Shown here in pieces: positions 51,913-61,571 of a stretch of 64,000 nt of DNA. The first letter of the stretch is position 1. The number at the start of each line of letters is the position of its first letter. This stretch comes from Catonella sp963539695 (GTDB lineage Bacteria > Bacillota > Clostridia > Lachnospirales > Lachnospiraceae). Both the position numbers and the translations under genes were made by a program. The stretch is from NCBI GenBank assembly GCA_963539695.1, contig CAUTOC010000010.1, positions 1 through 64,000 on the forward strand, in the 5' to 3' direction. The notes under the pieces were generated by a model. That model was not told the DNA's origin. It saw nothing but the letters and a program-made list of their open reading frames with translations, and ran no database searches.

Positions 51913-52821
51913 CTACCTCTTTCTCGCTGCAAAGAATTGAACCGCTGAAAGTAAGCCGATAAATATTGCAAGTACTACTCCCATAGCATTACCATATCCA
52001 TACTTATAAAGCTTAAATGCTGTATAATAGATATAGTACATAACAGTATCCGTACTGTGGTTAGGACCACCTGATGTAAGCAACTGGATAAGTGCAAAAC
52101 ACTGGAAACTGTTAATAGTAGTAATAACTAAGATATAAAGAGTAGTAGGCATAATATTTGCCCATTTAATTCTCCAGAATATCTGGAAAGGTGTTGCACC
52201 GTCTACTTGTGCTGCCTCTATAAAAGACATATCCACATTTCCAAGTGCAGCAACATAAAGTACTATAGGTTGACCTACAGATGTAGTAAAAAGTATAAGG
52301 ATAATACACCAAAGTGCAAATCTCTCATCTCCAAGCCAGTTGATATTTTTATCAAGAATTCCTGTTGTCTTTCCTAAATAGTTAGCTACTCCATAATAAT
52401 TATTAAATATCCACTTCCAAACTACGGTAACAGCAACTGAACCTGTAACAACAGGAAGATAAAATATAACCCTGAATATGGAAAGCAACTTTCCGTTCAT
52501 TTGATAAATAGCTGCTGATACCCAAAGTGAAAATATAGCTACTACCGGTACTGAAACAACTACAATTAAAAAGGTATTGGCAAGTGCCTTTAAGAATACC
52601 TTATCGCTAAAAAGATTAATATAATTGTCAAACCCTATAAATACATCTTTTACATCCTTGCCCATTGTAGAATCAAAGAAACTCGTATATATACATAAAA
52701 TCATAGGTATTATTACAAATCCTACAAAGAAAATAAGACTTGGAAGTAAGAAAAGATAAGCATTTCTTGTTTCTCTTGCGGCAAGAACCTTGCTTCTTGC
52801 CGAAACTGTGTTTGTTCTCAA
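51913..52821 (-). CDS. Sugar ABC transporter permease (MalF type)
   Basis: A 302-residue permease with six membrane helices and the coupling loop AAQVDGATPFQIFWRIKWANIMPT. It lies between the binding-protein gene and the second permease. A strong hairpin upstream (52889-52957) probably lowers permease expression relative to the binding protein. Confidence 0.92.
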   Translation of the reverse strand: MRTNTVSARSKVLAARETRNAYLFLLPSLIFFVGFVIIPMILCIYTSFFDSTMGKDVKDVFIGFDNYINLFSDKVFLKALANTFLIVVVSVPVVAIFSLWVSAAIYQMNGKLLSIFRVIFYLPVVTGSVAVTVVWKWIFNNYYGVANYLGKTTGILDKNINWLGDERFALWCIILILFTTSVGQPIVLYVAALGNVDMSFIEAAQVDGATPFQIFWRIKWANIMPTTLYILVITTINSFQCFALIQLLTSGGPNHSTDTVMYYIYYTAFKLYKYGYGNAMGVVLAIFIGLLSAVQFFAARKR

Positions 52822-52879
52822 AACAGTTTCCTCACTTTCTAATATAATATTTATCCCAAATTATTCTTTACATTCTTAC

Positions 52880-52957
52880 AAAAAGAACCATAGCCGCGGT
52901 TCAGACTGCAGCATAAGTTAGTTTGCTCTCTAATCTGAGTATTCCGCGGTCTATGGC
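52880..52957 (-). terminator. Strong hairpin between binding-protein and permease genes
   Basis: CCATAG-CCGCGG pairs with CCGCGG-CTATGG (one bulge) around a 40-base loop with extra pairing, then TTCTTTTTG on the minus strand. Acts as a partial terminator or 3' stabiliser for the binding-protein mRNA. Confidence 0.75.
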
Positions 52958-52987
52958 ACATTTTTATCTAAAGATTATTTTCTTACT

Positions 52988-54382
52988 TTATTTAGAAGCT
53001 GCTGCGTTAGCTTCTTTATTACACTCGGTTACAACAGTCTTTATTTCATCTCCTGCTCCAACCTTCTGAAGCATATTCCACCAAGCTGTACGAGTTTCCG
53101 GCCAACCCTTAGTTACCTGATAGTAGTCACCCATAGCCGGCATAAAGTTTTTAGTAAACATAGCCATTGTATCAGCTATTTCACTGCCTGCATAAGCATC
53201 TGTAAGCTTACTGTGTACAGGGAAGAAACCTGAAGCCTTTACAGACTCTTTAACCTGTTCAGGATCATTTGCCATAAAGTCTATAAATGTTTTAGCAGCC
53301 TTAATCTTAGCCTCATCCTTGTTATCAAATACGCCAAATCCCCAAATACCCCCACAAAGCTTAGCATTGCCATCCTCTGAAGGGAACTGCATAGGAAGGA
53401 TTTCTGCACCGTCATTTGTCTTTCCCGCCTCAGCATTGTCCGAATTGTTCTGCTGTGAAGCATTCCAGCAAAGTGACATAGCAAGTGTTCCATTACGGAA
53501 AAGTGTAATCTCATCACCACCTACTAAAGAAGGATCAAAGTTAACACCCTTCTGATTTTTAAGTGCTTCAAGAGCCTTAATATTCTTCTCATCATCTATT
53601 GTATACTGTGTATGTTCAGGATTTGTAAATGTTCCGCCATAGAGGTTGTTTACAAGAGCTCTTGTGCCCTGGTCACCGCCCTGTCCGCTACAATAAACAG
53701 CAAGTACATTTTCCTGTCCTTTATCATGTACAGCCTGAACTGCCTTTAAGAAGTTCTCAGTTGTCCAAGTATGTTTCTCTGCATCAAGATATTTCATAGC
53801 ATCTGCTTCTTCAAATACCTTCTTATTTATAGCCATACAATGTGCAACCATACAAAGCGGATATTCATAAGCTTTTCCATCAGGACTCATACAAGCTGAT
53901 TTAACATTCTCATAAAAATCCTTTGAAGCATCTGTGTAAAGGTCTGAAAGGTCAACCATAAGTCCTTTAGCACCCCAGTTAGCTACAAGTCTTTCAGGTC
54001 CTTCCATAACGATATCAGGAGCCTGTCCGCCCTCAATAGCTGTATTTACCTGATCATCACCATTTTGGTAATCAAGATATTCAACGCTTACGCTGATATC
54101 AGGATATTTAGCATTAAACTTCTGAAGAAGTCCGTCAACTGTTGCGGAATCACCCCACTTACCGATTGGATATGTCCAAAGGGTAATTGCTGTCTTTTCA
54201 CCTGTACTTGAAGCAGGTGTACTTGCCATACTTCCTGTACTTGACATCTTAGCAGATGAAGCCATAGCAGATGATTTCTTCGTACTTTCACTTGTCTGCT
54301 TATCAGCAGGCTTTGAACAGCCAACTAAAGATGCCGCCATAATAGCTGCAAGTGCAAGAGATGTTACTTTTTTCAATTTCAT
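52988..54382 (-). CDS. Sugar ABC transporter substrate-binding lipoprotein
   Basis: A 464-residue lipoprotein: signal MKLKKVTSLALAAIMAASL, lipobox LVGC (Cys 22), then a Ser/Thr/Ala/Met-rich linker of about 45 residues and a family 1 solute-binding fold (TAITLWTYPIGKWGD, then YEYPLCMVAHCMAINKKVFEE). Carried outside the cell on the membrane. Substrate by context is N-acetylneuraminate. First transporter gene of the nan operon. Confidence 0.93.
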   Translation of the reverse strand: MKLKKVTSLALAAIMAASLVGCSKPADKQTSESTKKSSAMASSAKMSSTGSMASTPASSTGEKTAITLWTYPIGKWGDSATVDGLLQKFNAKYPDISVSVEYLDYQNGDDQVNTAIEGGQAPDIVMEGPERLVANWGAKGLMVDLSDLYTDASKDFYENVKSACMSPDGKAYEYPLCMVAHCMAINKKVFEEADAMKYLDAEKHTWTTENFLKAVQAVHDKGQENVLAVYCSGQGGDQGTRALVNNLYGGTFTNPEHTQYTIDDEKNIKALEALKNQKGVNFDPSLVGGDEITLFRNGTLAMSLCWNASQQNNSDNAEAGKTNDGAEILPMQFPSEDGNAKLCGGIWGFGVFDNKDEAKIKAAKTFIDFMANDPEQVKESVKASGFFPVHSKLTDAYAGSEIADTMAMFTKNFMPAMGDYYQVTKGWPETRTAWWNMLQKVGAGDEIKTVVTECNKEANAAASK

Positions 54383-54412
54383 AGTTCTTTCCTCCTTAAA
54401 ATGACTTTTTAT

Positions 54413-55108
54413 TTATTCTACAGTAGCTAATGCCTCTGTAAAAGATTTTGTTATAAGCTGTGGTCTTGTAATAATAGAGCCGACCACAACACTGAATGCA
54501 CCAAGTTCAATCACTCTTTTAGCTTTTTTAGGTGTATTTACATTCCCCTCTGCAATTACAGGATGTTTAGCTTTTTCAATAATGGTTCGTAAAATTTCAA
54601 AATCATTTTCTGCTATTTTAAGCCCTTCGCTCTGCTTTGTGTAACCTACCATAGTAGGGCTTACAAAGTCAAACCCTAATTCATCGGCATGAAGTGCTTC
54701 TTCTACAGTTGAACAGTCCGCCATAAAAAGCTGGTCAGGATATTTAGCTTTAACTTCCTTAAAAAACTCATCAACTGTTAAACCGCCCGGTCTTTTACTT
54801 ATGGTAGCATCCATAGCAATTATATCAGGCTTAACTTCCATAAGTTCCTCTATCTCTTTCATAGTAGGAGTTATATATACATCTGAACCTTCATAATCTC
54901 TCTTTATTATACCTATAATCGGAAGAGCAACATTCTTTTGTATCTCCGCTATATCTTCTTTTGTATTCGCCCTTATTCCGGCTGCTCCACCCTCTTTGGC
55001 AGCTACTGCCATTCTTCCCATTATAAAAGAAGAATGAAGCGGCTCGTGTGGAAGTGCCTGACAGGAAACTATCAGCTTGCCTTTAAGTGAATTTACTCTC
55101 TCATTCAT
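54413..55108 (-). CDS. nanE: N-acetylmannosamine-6-phosphate 2-epimerase
   Basis: A 231-residue TIM-barrel enzyme that converts ManNAc-6-P to GlcNAc-6-P. Start LKGKLIVSCQALPHEPLHSS, then LPIIGIIKRDYEGSDVYITPT, IAMDATISKRP and HPVIAEGNVNTPKKAKR fit NanE well. ATG 55108 follows AAGAGG; a long upstream frame extension covers the promoter and is rejected. First gene of the nan operon. Confidence 0.95.
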   Translation of the reverse strand: MNERVNSLKGKLIVSCQALPHEPLHSSFIMGRMAVAAKEGGAAGIRANTKEDIAEIQKNVALPIIGIIKRDYEGSDVYITPTMKEIEELMEVKPDIIAMDATISKRPGGLTVDEFFKEVKAKYPDQLFMADCSTVEEALHADELGFDFVSPTMVGYTKQSEGLKIAENDFEILRTIIEKAKHPVIAEGNVNTPKKAKRVIELGAFSVVVGSIITRPQLITKSFTEALATVE

Positions 55109-55145
55109 AATATGCCTCTTTTTCTCTATTTCAAAATCTATATGT

Positions 55146-55173
55146 ATTATAACTGAATTAAAATTATTTTCAA
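55146..55173 (-). promoter_or_regulatory. Promoter of the nan operon
   Basis: TTGAAA (55168-55173), 16-base spacer, TATAAT (55146-55151), about 40 bases before nanE. Confidence 0.7.
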
Positions 55174-55189
55174 GATTAATATAATATTT

Positions 55190-55203
55190 TGAAAGTATTT
55201 TCA
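55190..55203. promoter_or_regulatory. Palindrome TGAAAGTATTTTCA upstream of the nan promoter
   Basis: A 14-bp palindrome with one imperfect pair, centred about 57 bases upstream of the predicted start. Candidate RpiR-type operator; it also resembles a catabolite-response element lacking the central CG. Confidence 0.4.
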
Positions 55204-55263
55204 TTAACTTGTAATCTCTTAGCCTTTTTATCAATTTTACTCTATCATTTTTGTATAATATGT

Positions 55264-55319
55264 ATAAAAATATGAAAGCATTTTCTTCAAATACATATTT
55301 TAAGAAAATGCTTTCATAT
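55264..55319 (-). terminator. Perfect 18-bp inverted repeat after the LytTR gene
   Basis: ATATGAAAGCATTTTCTT (55270-55287) and its exact complement (55302-55319), followed by TTTTTATA on the minus strand. Confidence 0.8.
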
Positions 55320-55331
55320 TCTATATATAAA

Positions 55332-56057
55332 TTACCATCCGCACTCTTCCCGTACTTTATCCATACAATAATGGTAATACGCCTCTTTTAACTCTTTACG
55401 CCCTTCACGCCTCATTAAAATTCGCTTTCCGTCAGTCATCACGAATGAATCGTCCTCCACCCGTGCCACCGCATTCAGGTGAACTGCAGAATAACGGTGG
55501 CAGCGTAAGAAATTACTAAATTTCAAGCGTTCCATAGCCTCCGAAATGGAGCAGCGTACCGGAATCGTTTCTTTACGACAATAAATCATGATTCCGTTAC
55601 GAATAGTTTCAATATATAAAATTTGATTTTTAGGAATTAAAATTTCTTTGCTGCCATTCGGAAAAACAATCACGCTTTTTTCTTTAGAAAAAAAATCCCT
55701 AAGTCTGTGCATCGCCTCCTCAATTTTTCCCTCTGTCAGCGGCTTAATCAAATAATGTGTCGCCTCGACTGCAAAACCGTCAGCTAAGTGTTCTGCACTG
55801 GTAGTCGTAAAAAACAAACGTACCTCCTCGTCTTTTTGTCTGATTGCTTTGGCTGTTTCCACCCCATTAATGCCGCCCATATAAATATCCAAAAAGATTG
55901 CAGAAAACTTTTCTTTTTGAAATTCCTTTAATAAATCTTCTCCACTGTTAAAGCCTTGGATATAAATTGTTCGGTGATATTTTTCTCCATACGCTCCAAC
56001 CAGTTTCAAAAAAAGCTCCAAATCTGTTTTATTATCATCGACCACTGCAATTTTCAT
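55332..56057 (-). CDS. LytTR-family response regulator (orphan)
   Basis: A 241-residue regulator with a receiver domain (acidic D7/D8, phosphorylation site D57 in AIFLDIYM, Lys in YLIKPL) and a C-terminal LytTR DNA-binding domain (ILYIETIRNGIMIYC, FLRCHRYSAVHLNAV). AgrA-like regulators usually sit beside a histidine kinase and peptide genes; none is found here. It is divergent from the unknown protein at 56307, so it may control that plus-strand run. Function inferred. Confidence 0.9.
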   Translation of the reverse strand: MKIAVVDDNKTDLELFLKLVGAYGEKYHRTIYIQGFNSGEDLLKEFQKEKFSAIFLDIYMGGINGVETAKAIRQKDEEVRLFFTTTSAEHLADGFAVEATHYLIKPLTEGKIEEAMHRLRDFFSKEKSVIVFPNGSKEILIPKNQILYIETIRNGIMIYCRKETIPVRCSISEAMERLKFSNFLRCHRYSAVHLNAVARVEDDSFVMTDGKRILMRREGRKELKEAYYHYCMDKVREECGW

Positions 56058-56306
56058 TATTCACCTCTTACTACTTTCTGCAAGTACCATCCTATTATTA
56101 ATAGACTAAAGTTAAAAAGGCTATTAAAGTAAATACAACACAAAAAACTATAAATTTTTAAACCTTTCCGAATATATTATATCATAAGTTGAGGTTTAAA
56201 AAATACAACTCAGCACAAAAAAAAACAATCCGGCACAAGTCTATTGCAAAATCCGCAATGTAGCCTTAAAATCACACTTGTTAAAATTCAAGAAAGGAGA
56301 GATGAA

Positions 56307-56690
56307 ATGTTAGGGATTAAGGTTAAAAATGTAACATTCAATAAGGAATACTCTATTGAAGAACTCTATGAAACGATTAAAAATCGGTCATTCAGTGCCG
56401 GTGAGCCTTCACTGACAAAACACGGTATGACAACCATCATCACATTTCCACCATTAAACCGACAAAATCAGGTAAGAATTATGAAAGTCGGTTTCAAAGA
56501 ACAATCTGCTAAGTTTTCTGTTCAAAAAGGTGAACAGGCAGGTTTAGGTACTATGGCAGGCAACATGGTGCTGAATGAATTGACCGGCGGACTTTTCGGT
56601 CTGTTCGGCGGTGCAACAGGTAACATTGTCAAAAAATGCGAACAATTAGTAGAGGCTACTGCCAAAGAATTGGAAGCTATGAATCTGTAG
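56307..56690 (+). CDS. Unknown protein with glycine-rich segment
   Basis: A 127-residue protein I do not recognise. The N-terminal 75 residues are mixed charged/hydrophobic (SIEELYETIKNRSFSAGEPS), and residues 78-110 form a Gly-rich, weakly hydrophobic stretch (GLGTMAGNMVLNELTGGLFG) that could insert in or pack on a membrane, then a short helix with Lys and Glu. ATG 56307 is preceded by GAAAGGAG. It lies between the divergent LytTR gene and a lipoprotein gene. Confidence 0.75.
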   Translation: MLGIKVKNVTFNKEYSIEELYETIKNRSFSAGEPSLTKHGMTTIITFPPLNRQNQVRIMKVGFKEQSAKFSVQKGEQAGLGTMAGNMVLNELTGGLFGLFGGATGNIVKKCEQLVEATAKELEAMNL

Positions 56691-56790
56691 TATTTTGTGT
56701 TATTTTCTATTTTAAAAGCAATATCAATACAAAGGATTCAAAGAATTAAAAAGTTGAAATTTTATTATTTATTCAAAAAAGGAGATTAAA

Positions 56791-57396
56791 ATGAAAAAAT
56801 TAAGAGCATTAGCATTATTCCTTGCAGTTATAATGATAGGTAGCGGTCTTTCTGCATGCGGCAATAAAAAAGATGAGAAGCCGGCTATGCAGAGCAAAAC
56901 TACTGACACAAAAGAAAAAGAGAAAAAATCAGAAGCTCCAAGCTCAAGTGCTAAAACAAAAGAAGAAACCTCAGTAGTTCCAAGTTCAAGCGCTAACACA
57001 AGTGAAGCAGAAGTACCTGCTGAAAACACTCCTGAAAACGCTGCTGAGAATTTAAAAGCAGTATTAGCTAAGGGTTATGTCGGTGGTGATAACCATGATA
57101 CTACACTTTATTGGGCTGTCAGTGCAGATGCAGATTTCGGAGTTTTACTTGCAGTTTCTGCTGATGAAACTCAGAAAATTTCTTTTGTTGGTCCTATCCA
57201 AGCCAGCGGCGATACCGCAGTAACTATTACAGATGATAGTACAGGTATGTCTAAAACTGTCAATGTTGAGGAATATGTAAGTGATGACGGAAAAGAAGGC
57301 ATTAAGCTGACAGACGAAGATGGTGATGTTAGCATTTTATTCCAGACTGAAGTTGACAGGGTCATTGATGCTATGTTTGAAGCAGATACAAAATAA
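56791..57396 (+). CDS. Small lipoprotein of unknown function
   Basis: A 201-residue lipoprotein: Lys/Arg start, hydrophobic core, lipobox LSAC (Cys 23), then a low-complexity linker with two related PSSSAKTKEE/PSSSANTSEA segments (residues about 50-72) and an acidic C-terminal domain (about 90-201). No known domain recognised. AAGGAG lies before the ATG. A gap of 332 bases with a hairpin element separates it from the protease gene. Confidence 0.82.
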   Translation: MKKLRALALFLAVIMIGSGLSACGNKKDEKPAMQSKTTDTKEKEKKSEAPSSSAKTKEETSVVPSSSANTSEAEVPAENTPENAAENLKAVLAKGYVGGDNHDTTLYWAVSADADFGVLLAVSADETQKISFVGPIQASGDTAVTITDDSTGMSKTVNVEEYVSDDGKEGIKLTDEDGDVSILFQTEVDRVIDAMFEADTK

Positions 57397-57728
57397 ATTA
57401 TTTTGTAAGCAAAATTAATTTAACTTATGTTTACTTTCTAAAAATCTTTAAATTTGAGGGGGATTTTAGAATAATTTTATGGGGAACTGGAATTATTTAG
57501 CCAAAAATACTCTTTTCCGTATATCGGCTGTATTATGGCTAAGCGGCTGTCGTACTAAGAATAATATATACGAAATATAGCAATTATTGAAATATAACTC
57601 AGCTATATCTTGTGGTGTTCTTCTTTAATACGACAGCCTTTTATTATTTTTTAATAATCCTTAATAACCACAATCTCTAACAAACAATTCATGTAAAACC
57701 TAATTTCATAGAAGGAAAGGATAAGAAA
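57397..57728. other. Gap between the lipoprotein and protease genes
   Basis: The 332-base gap is AT-rich and has no gene. It contains the family A hairpin element (57545-57638), which may terminate the lipoprotein transcript, and the ribosome site of the protease at its end. Confidence 0.5.
57545..57638. repeat. Dispersed hairpin element, family A copy 2
   Basis: Arms of 37 bases: GGCTGTCGTACTAAGAATAA at the left and its near complement ending TTAATACGACAGCC at the right, around a loop of about 20 bases. Ends match copies at 22450 and 63490. Confidence 0.8.
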
Positions 57729-59797
57729 ATGCTGAAAAAATTAAATCTTTGTATTCTCTGTTTTATTTTGGCAGTTACATTTAGTCTTTCCGCTTGCAGT
57801 GGAAAATCAGATAATGACAATTCAAAAAATGCACCCGGTAACCGCTCTTCCCATTCTCACATAGAAAATGAAAATTTGAAAGAATCCAGCAACTCCAAAA
57901 ACAAGAAAACTCTTGCTCGCCCTCGCCAGTCAGAAGGAGAATCTTGGGTATTTTATTGGTATCTTTGTGGAAGTGACTTAGAAAGTGAAGGCGGCTGTGC
58001 TACTAATGATTTGTAGAGCTTCCTGAAAATGTTACCGTTGTCTTTGAAGCAGGTGGTGCATCCGCTTGGCAAAACGACTTTAACCCTGATGTATTAACAC
58101 GAGGTATTTATAATTCTGACGGTCTGCAAATAATAGAAGAAATTCCGTCTGCCAATATGGGAGATCCGGATACCCTGACTGACTTTTTAAATTTTTGTAA
58201 TACCAATTATCCGGCAGATCGCAGAGCTGTCCTTTTTTGGAATCATGGTGGCGGAAGTGTAGCCGGTGCGGCATTTGATGAACTTTATGATTCTGATTCC
58301 ATTCAACTTCCGGAGTTAATTCAGGCGTTAAATGCCACTGATACCGGTGAAAAGTACGAATTAATCGGCTTTGACACCTGTCTGATGGCTACCATTGATG
58401 TAGCCGATGCTTGTGATGAATTCGCCAATTACTTAGTTGCGTCCGAAGAATTAGAACCCGGCTGTGGTTGGAGTTATGATGCCTTTATGGAAGCTTTGGC
58501 ACAAAATCCTTCTATGGACGGTAAAGAACTTGGCAGACATATCTGTGACAGCTTTTATGATGGCTGTGCTGAAATAGGACAAGAGGATTCAACCACACTG
58601 TCAGTCATTGATTTATCAAAAATTCCGGCATTGGTTAAAGCTTATGATACAGTTGGGGCGGAGGCTCTGCTTTTTGCCGGTATGAGCGAAGACAGTACTT
58701 ATCTTAATGAATTTGCACGCTGTGCTTATTCCTCCGAAAACTATGGCGGAAACAACGATTCTGAGGGTTATACCAATATGGTTGACCTTGGAGATCTTAT
58801 ACGCAACAATATGCAGCAAGAGCTTCTCACCGAAACCGGACAAGCAGTACTTGATGCTTTAAATGATGCAGTTGTGTATAAAATTAATGGTTCGCTACGC
58901 AGTCAATCAAGCGGTCTTTCCTGCTACTATTCTTATAATGGCGATTATGATGATTTTGCCAAATTTGCCAATTTAAACACCAGTCCGGCTTTTGGCTATT
59001 ACTTTGATTATATGCTGCGTGGTGAACCTAGTGAAGAAATGTATAACTACGCTATTCAGACTATCACTGACGGTTCTGATAAAGAACCGCCTGTTATCCC
59101 TAATGGCGAACTGCATCAGGTTCCTACCATTAAGCCTAAGGATTTGGAGGATTTCCCGGTCAAAGTAACCAAAGATAACTATGCTGTTTTGAATCTGGGA
59201 AAGAAAATTGCAGACCAGCTTAGCGGTGTTTATTTCAAGCTTGCCTATATAGATGAAAAGGATAATATGGCAATTTTTCTAGGAGAAGATAATGACTTGA
59301 ACAGTGATTGGAAAAAAGGTGTTTTTAAAGATAATTTCCGTGGTGTTTGGGGTAGTATTGACGGCTGTTTAGTCTATATGGAGTTGTCAGATGAAACTGA
59401 TGATTATCAGATTTACGCTGTACCTATTTTACTTAATTCCGAGGAATATGTACTGTCAGTCAGCTATAATTACAAGAGTAAAGATTACAAGATTTTAGGT
59501 GCCAGAAAAGCGGTTGATAAAAACGGTAAGGCTGACAAGTTTTTACGAAAACTGAAAATCGGCGATGTGATTGAACCTACCCATTATGTTATAGCTGACC
59601 TTGAAAAAGATGATGATCCACAACCGATGCAACTTGAAAAACTGACCGTTACCGCTGATACCAAATTTGAAGAAACTGAGCTTGGTGATGGTAAATATAT
59701 GTTTATGTTTGAAATGAAAGATATGCGTAATAACAGCTATGATTCTGAAGCTGTTATGTTCAGCGTAGAAAATGGAGAAATCGAAATCATCAAATAA
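57729..59797 (+). pseudogene. Clostripain-family (C11) cysteine protease lipoprotein, frameshifted
   Basis: A signal peptide with lipobox LSAC and the first clostripain block (ESWVFYWYLCGSDLESEGG) are open to a TAG at 58014-58016. The next block resumes one frame over at ELPENVTVVFEAGGASAWQND (from 58016) and runs to 59797, including the catalytic His in FWNHGGG and Cys in GFDTCLMA. A handful of residues appear deleted between TNDL and ELPENV. The downstream 546-codon frame is intact, so the break is recent, or a sequence error, or a rare frameshift. A secreted peptidase when intact. Confidence 0.82.
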
Positions 59798-59841
59798 GCT
59801 GCTTTAACTATCGTTTACAATATTTTTATCTATCATAGATA

Positions 59842-59903
59842 CCTCCTGTGGTATTTTTGTGCAGACTGTAAGCCTGCATTATTATACTACAGGAGTTTTT
59901 TTA
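59842..59903 (+). terminator. Terminator of the protease gene
   Basis: CTCCTGTGGTAT pairs with ATACTACAGGAG, with an inner GCAG/CTGC hairpin, then TTTTTTT. Two further small hairpins (CACCGG/CCGGTG and GTGTCAA/TTGACAC) lie at 59928-59960. Confidence 0.85.
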
Positions 59904-59967
59904 TAGCTAAAACTTTTTATAACCTCACCGGCATAACCGGTGTCAAATACTTTTGACACCCACATCA

Positions 59968-60003
59968 TATAAAAAAAGAGAAACCTGTTACAGTTTCTCT
60001 TTA
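59968..60003 (-). terminator. Terminator of the alpha operon
   Basis: AAAGAGAAAC/GTTTCTCTTT stem, then TTTTTATA on the minus strand, after rplQ. Confidence 0.92.
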
Positions 60004-60020
60004 ATCTTTATATATTCCAC

Positions 60021-60557
60021 TTATACAAGTTCAATAAGAACTTCCATAGCAGCATCTCCCTTACGAAGACCAATTTTAACTATTCTTGTATATCCGCCCT
60101 TACGGTCAACATACTTTGGTGCAATCTCATCAAAAAGCTTGTTTGAAAGATCAACAACCTTAGTATTTTTCTTTCTTCCGGCAGCCTTCTCAGGACGCTC
60201 TGTGATAGAATAAAGCACTCTATTCATCTGTACTCTTGCATTGTGACGAGTAGGAAGGTCTTTCTTAACCTCTTTATCTACTTCATCAAATACAGTCACT
60301 TTTTTACCATTTACAACTTCTTTTACATTCTTGCCATTAGCATCCTTACGGGCAACTTTTGACTTAACTGTAACTGTCTCAAAATTATCTTTTTCTTTAA
60401 CAGCAAGTGTAATAAGCTTCTCAGCTATACGGCGAAGCTCCTTAGCACGAGCTTCTGTGGTAACAATCTTGCCATGATATAAAAGCTCTGTTACCTGACT
60501 TCTGAGTAAAGCCTTTCTCTGACTTGATGTTCTACCAAGCTTTCTATAGCCAGCCAT
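60021..60557 (-). CDS. rplQ: 50S ribosomal protein L17, long form
   Basis: A 178-residue L17, about 60 residues longer than the usual 115-125. The extra lies between TLAVKEKDNFETVTVKSK and the RVQMNRVLYSITERPE part and is lysine-rich (VARKDANGKNVKEVVNGKKV). A similar insertion is known to me from Lachnospiraceae L17 proteins. Last gene of the alpha operon, 16 bases after rpoA. Confidence 0.97.
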   Translation of the reverse strand: MAGYRKLGRTSSQRKALLRSQVTELLYHGKIVTTEARAKELRRIAEKLITLAVKEKDNFETVTVKSKVARKDANGKNVKEVVNGKKVTVFDEVDKEVKKDLPTRHNARVQMNRVLYSITERPEKAAGRKKNTKVVDLSNKLFDEIAPKYVDRKGGYTRIVKIGLRKGDAAMEVLIELV

Positions 60558-60573
60558 TCCTATATCCTCCTAA

Positions 60574-61533
60574 TTATTCATCGCCTTCATTAAGTGAAAG
60601 TCCAAGTGCCTTAATCTTAGCCTTAATCTCCTCAAGAGATTTATTTCCAAGATTTCTGACCTTCATCATATCCTCATGCGTTTTTCCAACTAATTCCTGA
60701 ACCGTGTTGATACCTGATCTTTTAAGACAGTTAAATGCACGAACTGAAAGTTCAAGTTCATCTATACTCATCTCAAGTACCCTGCCTCTTTCATTGTCAG
60801 GCTTAGTTACCATAACATCCACTACTTTAGCATTTTCAGATAGGTCAATGAAAGAATTTAGATGCTCACTCATTACTCTGGCTGCAAGACTTACCGCCTC
60901 ATCAGGTCCCATAGTACCATTGGTAAATACTTCCAAAGTGAGCTTATCATAATCTGTCATCTGTCCTACACGGGTATTTTCAATATTGATATTTACTCTT
61001 TCAACTGGTGTGTAGATTGAATCAATAGGAATAACATCTATCGCTAAATCATCACTCTTATTCTTATCAGCAGAAACATAGCCATGTCCACGACCAATAT
61101 TAAGTTCCATATACAATCTGCAGTTATTCCCACCATTAAGAGTAGCTATCACCTGGTCAGGATTGGTAATTGTAATATCTGAATCCGCCTGAATATTTGC
61201 GGCAGTTACAACCCCCTCTCCTTCAAATTCAATGTATGCGGTCTTAGGATCATCAGTCTCGCTGTCATTTCTGATAGCAAGGCTCTTGATGTTCATAATA
61301 ATTTCCGTAACATCTTCTTTTACTCCGGGTATGGAACTAAGTTCATGCTTAATTCCCTCTATTTTAACAGTTGTTACTGCAGCCCCCGGAAGTGATGAAA
61401 GCATAATTCTTCTGAGCGAATTCCCAAGAGTAGTTCCATAACCTCTCTCAAGTGGCTCAACTACGAAGCGCCCGTATTTCTTATCCTCAGAAATCTCTGC
61501 AATTTCAATATTCGGTATTTTAAAATCAAACAT
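60574..61533 (-). CDS. rpoA: RNA polymerase alpha subunit
   Basis: A 319-residue subunit: N-terminal dimer domain (FVVEPLERGYGTTLGNSLRR, SSLPGAAVTTVKIEG) and the C-terminal domain that binds UP elements (ELSVRAFNCLKRSGINTVQEL, RNLGNKSLEEI). Standard position between rpsD and rplQ. Confidence 0.99.
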   Translation of the reverse strand: MFDFKIPNIEIAEISEDKKYGRFVVEPLERGYGTTLGNSLRRIMLSSLPGAAVTTVKIEGIKHELSSIPGVKEDVTEIIMNIKSLAIRNDSETDDPKTAYIEFEGEGVVTAANIQADSDITITNPDQVIATLNGGNNCRLYMELNIGRGHGYVSADKNKSDDLAIDVIPIDSIYTPVERVNINIENTRVGQMTDYDKLTLEVFTNGTMGPDEAVSLAARVMSEHLNSFIDLSENAKVVDVMVTKPDNERGRVLEMSIDELELSVRAFNCLKRSGINTVQELVGKTHEDMMKVRNLGNKSLEEIKAKIKALGLSLNEGDE

Positions 61534-61571
61534 TTACCAGGCTCCTCCTTTAAGTGTGTTATTCGAATTAA

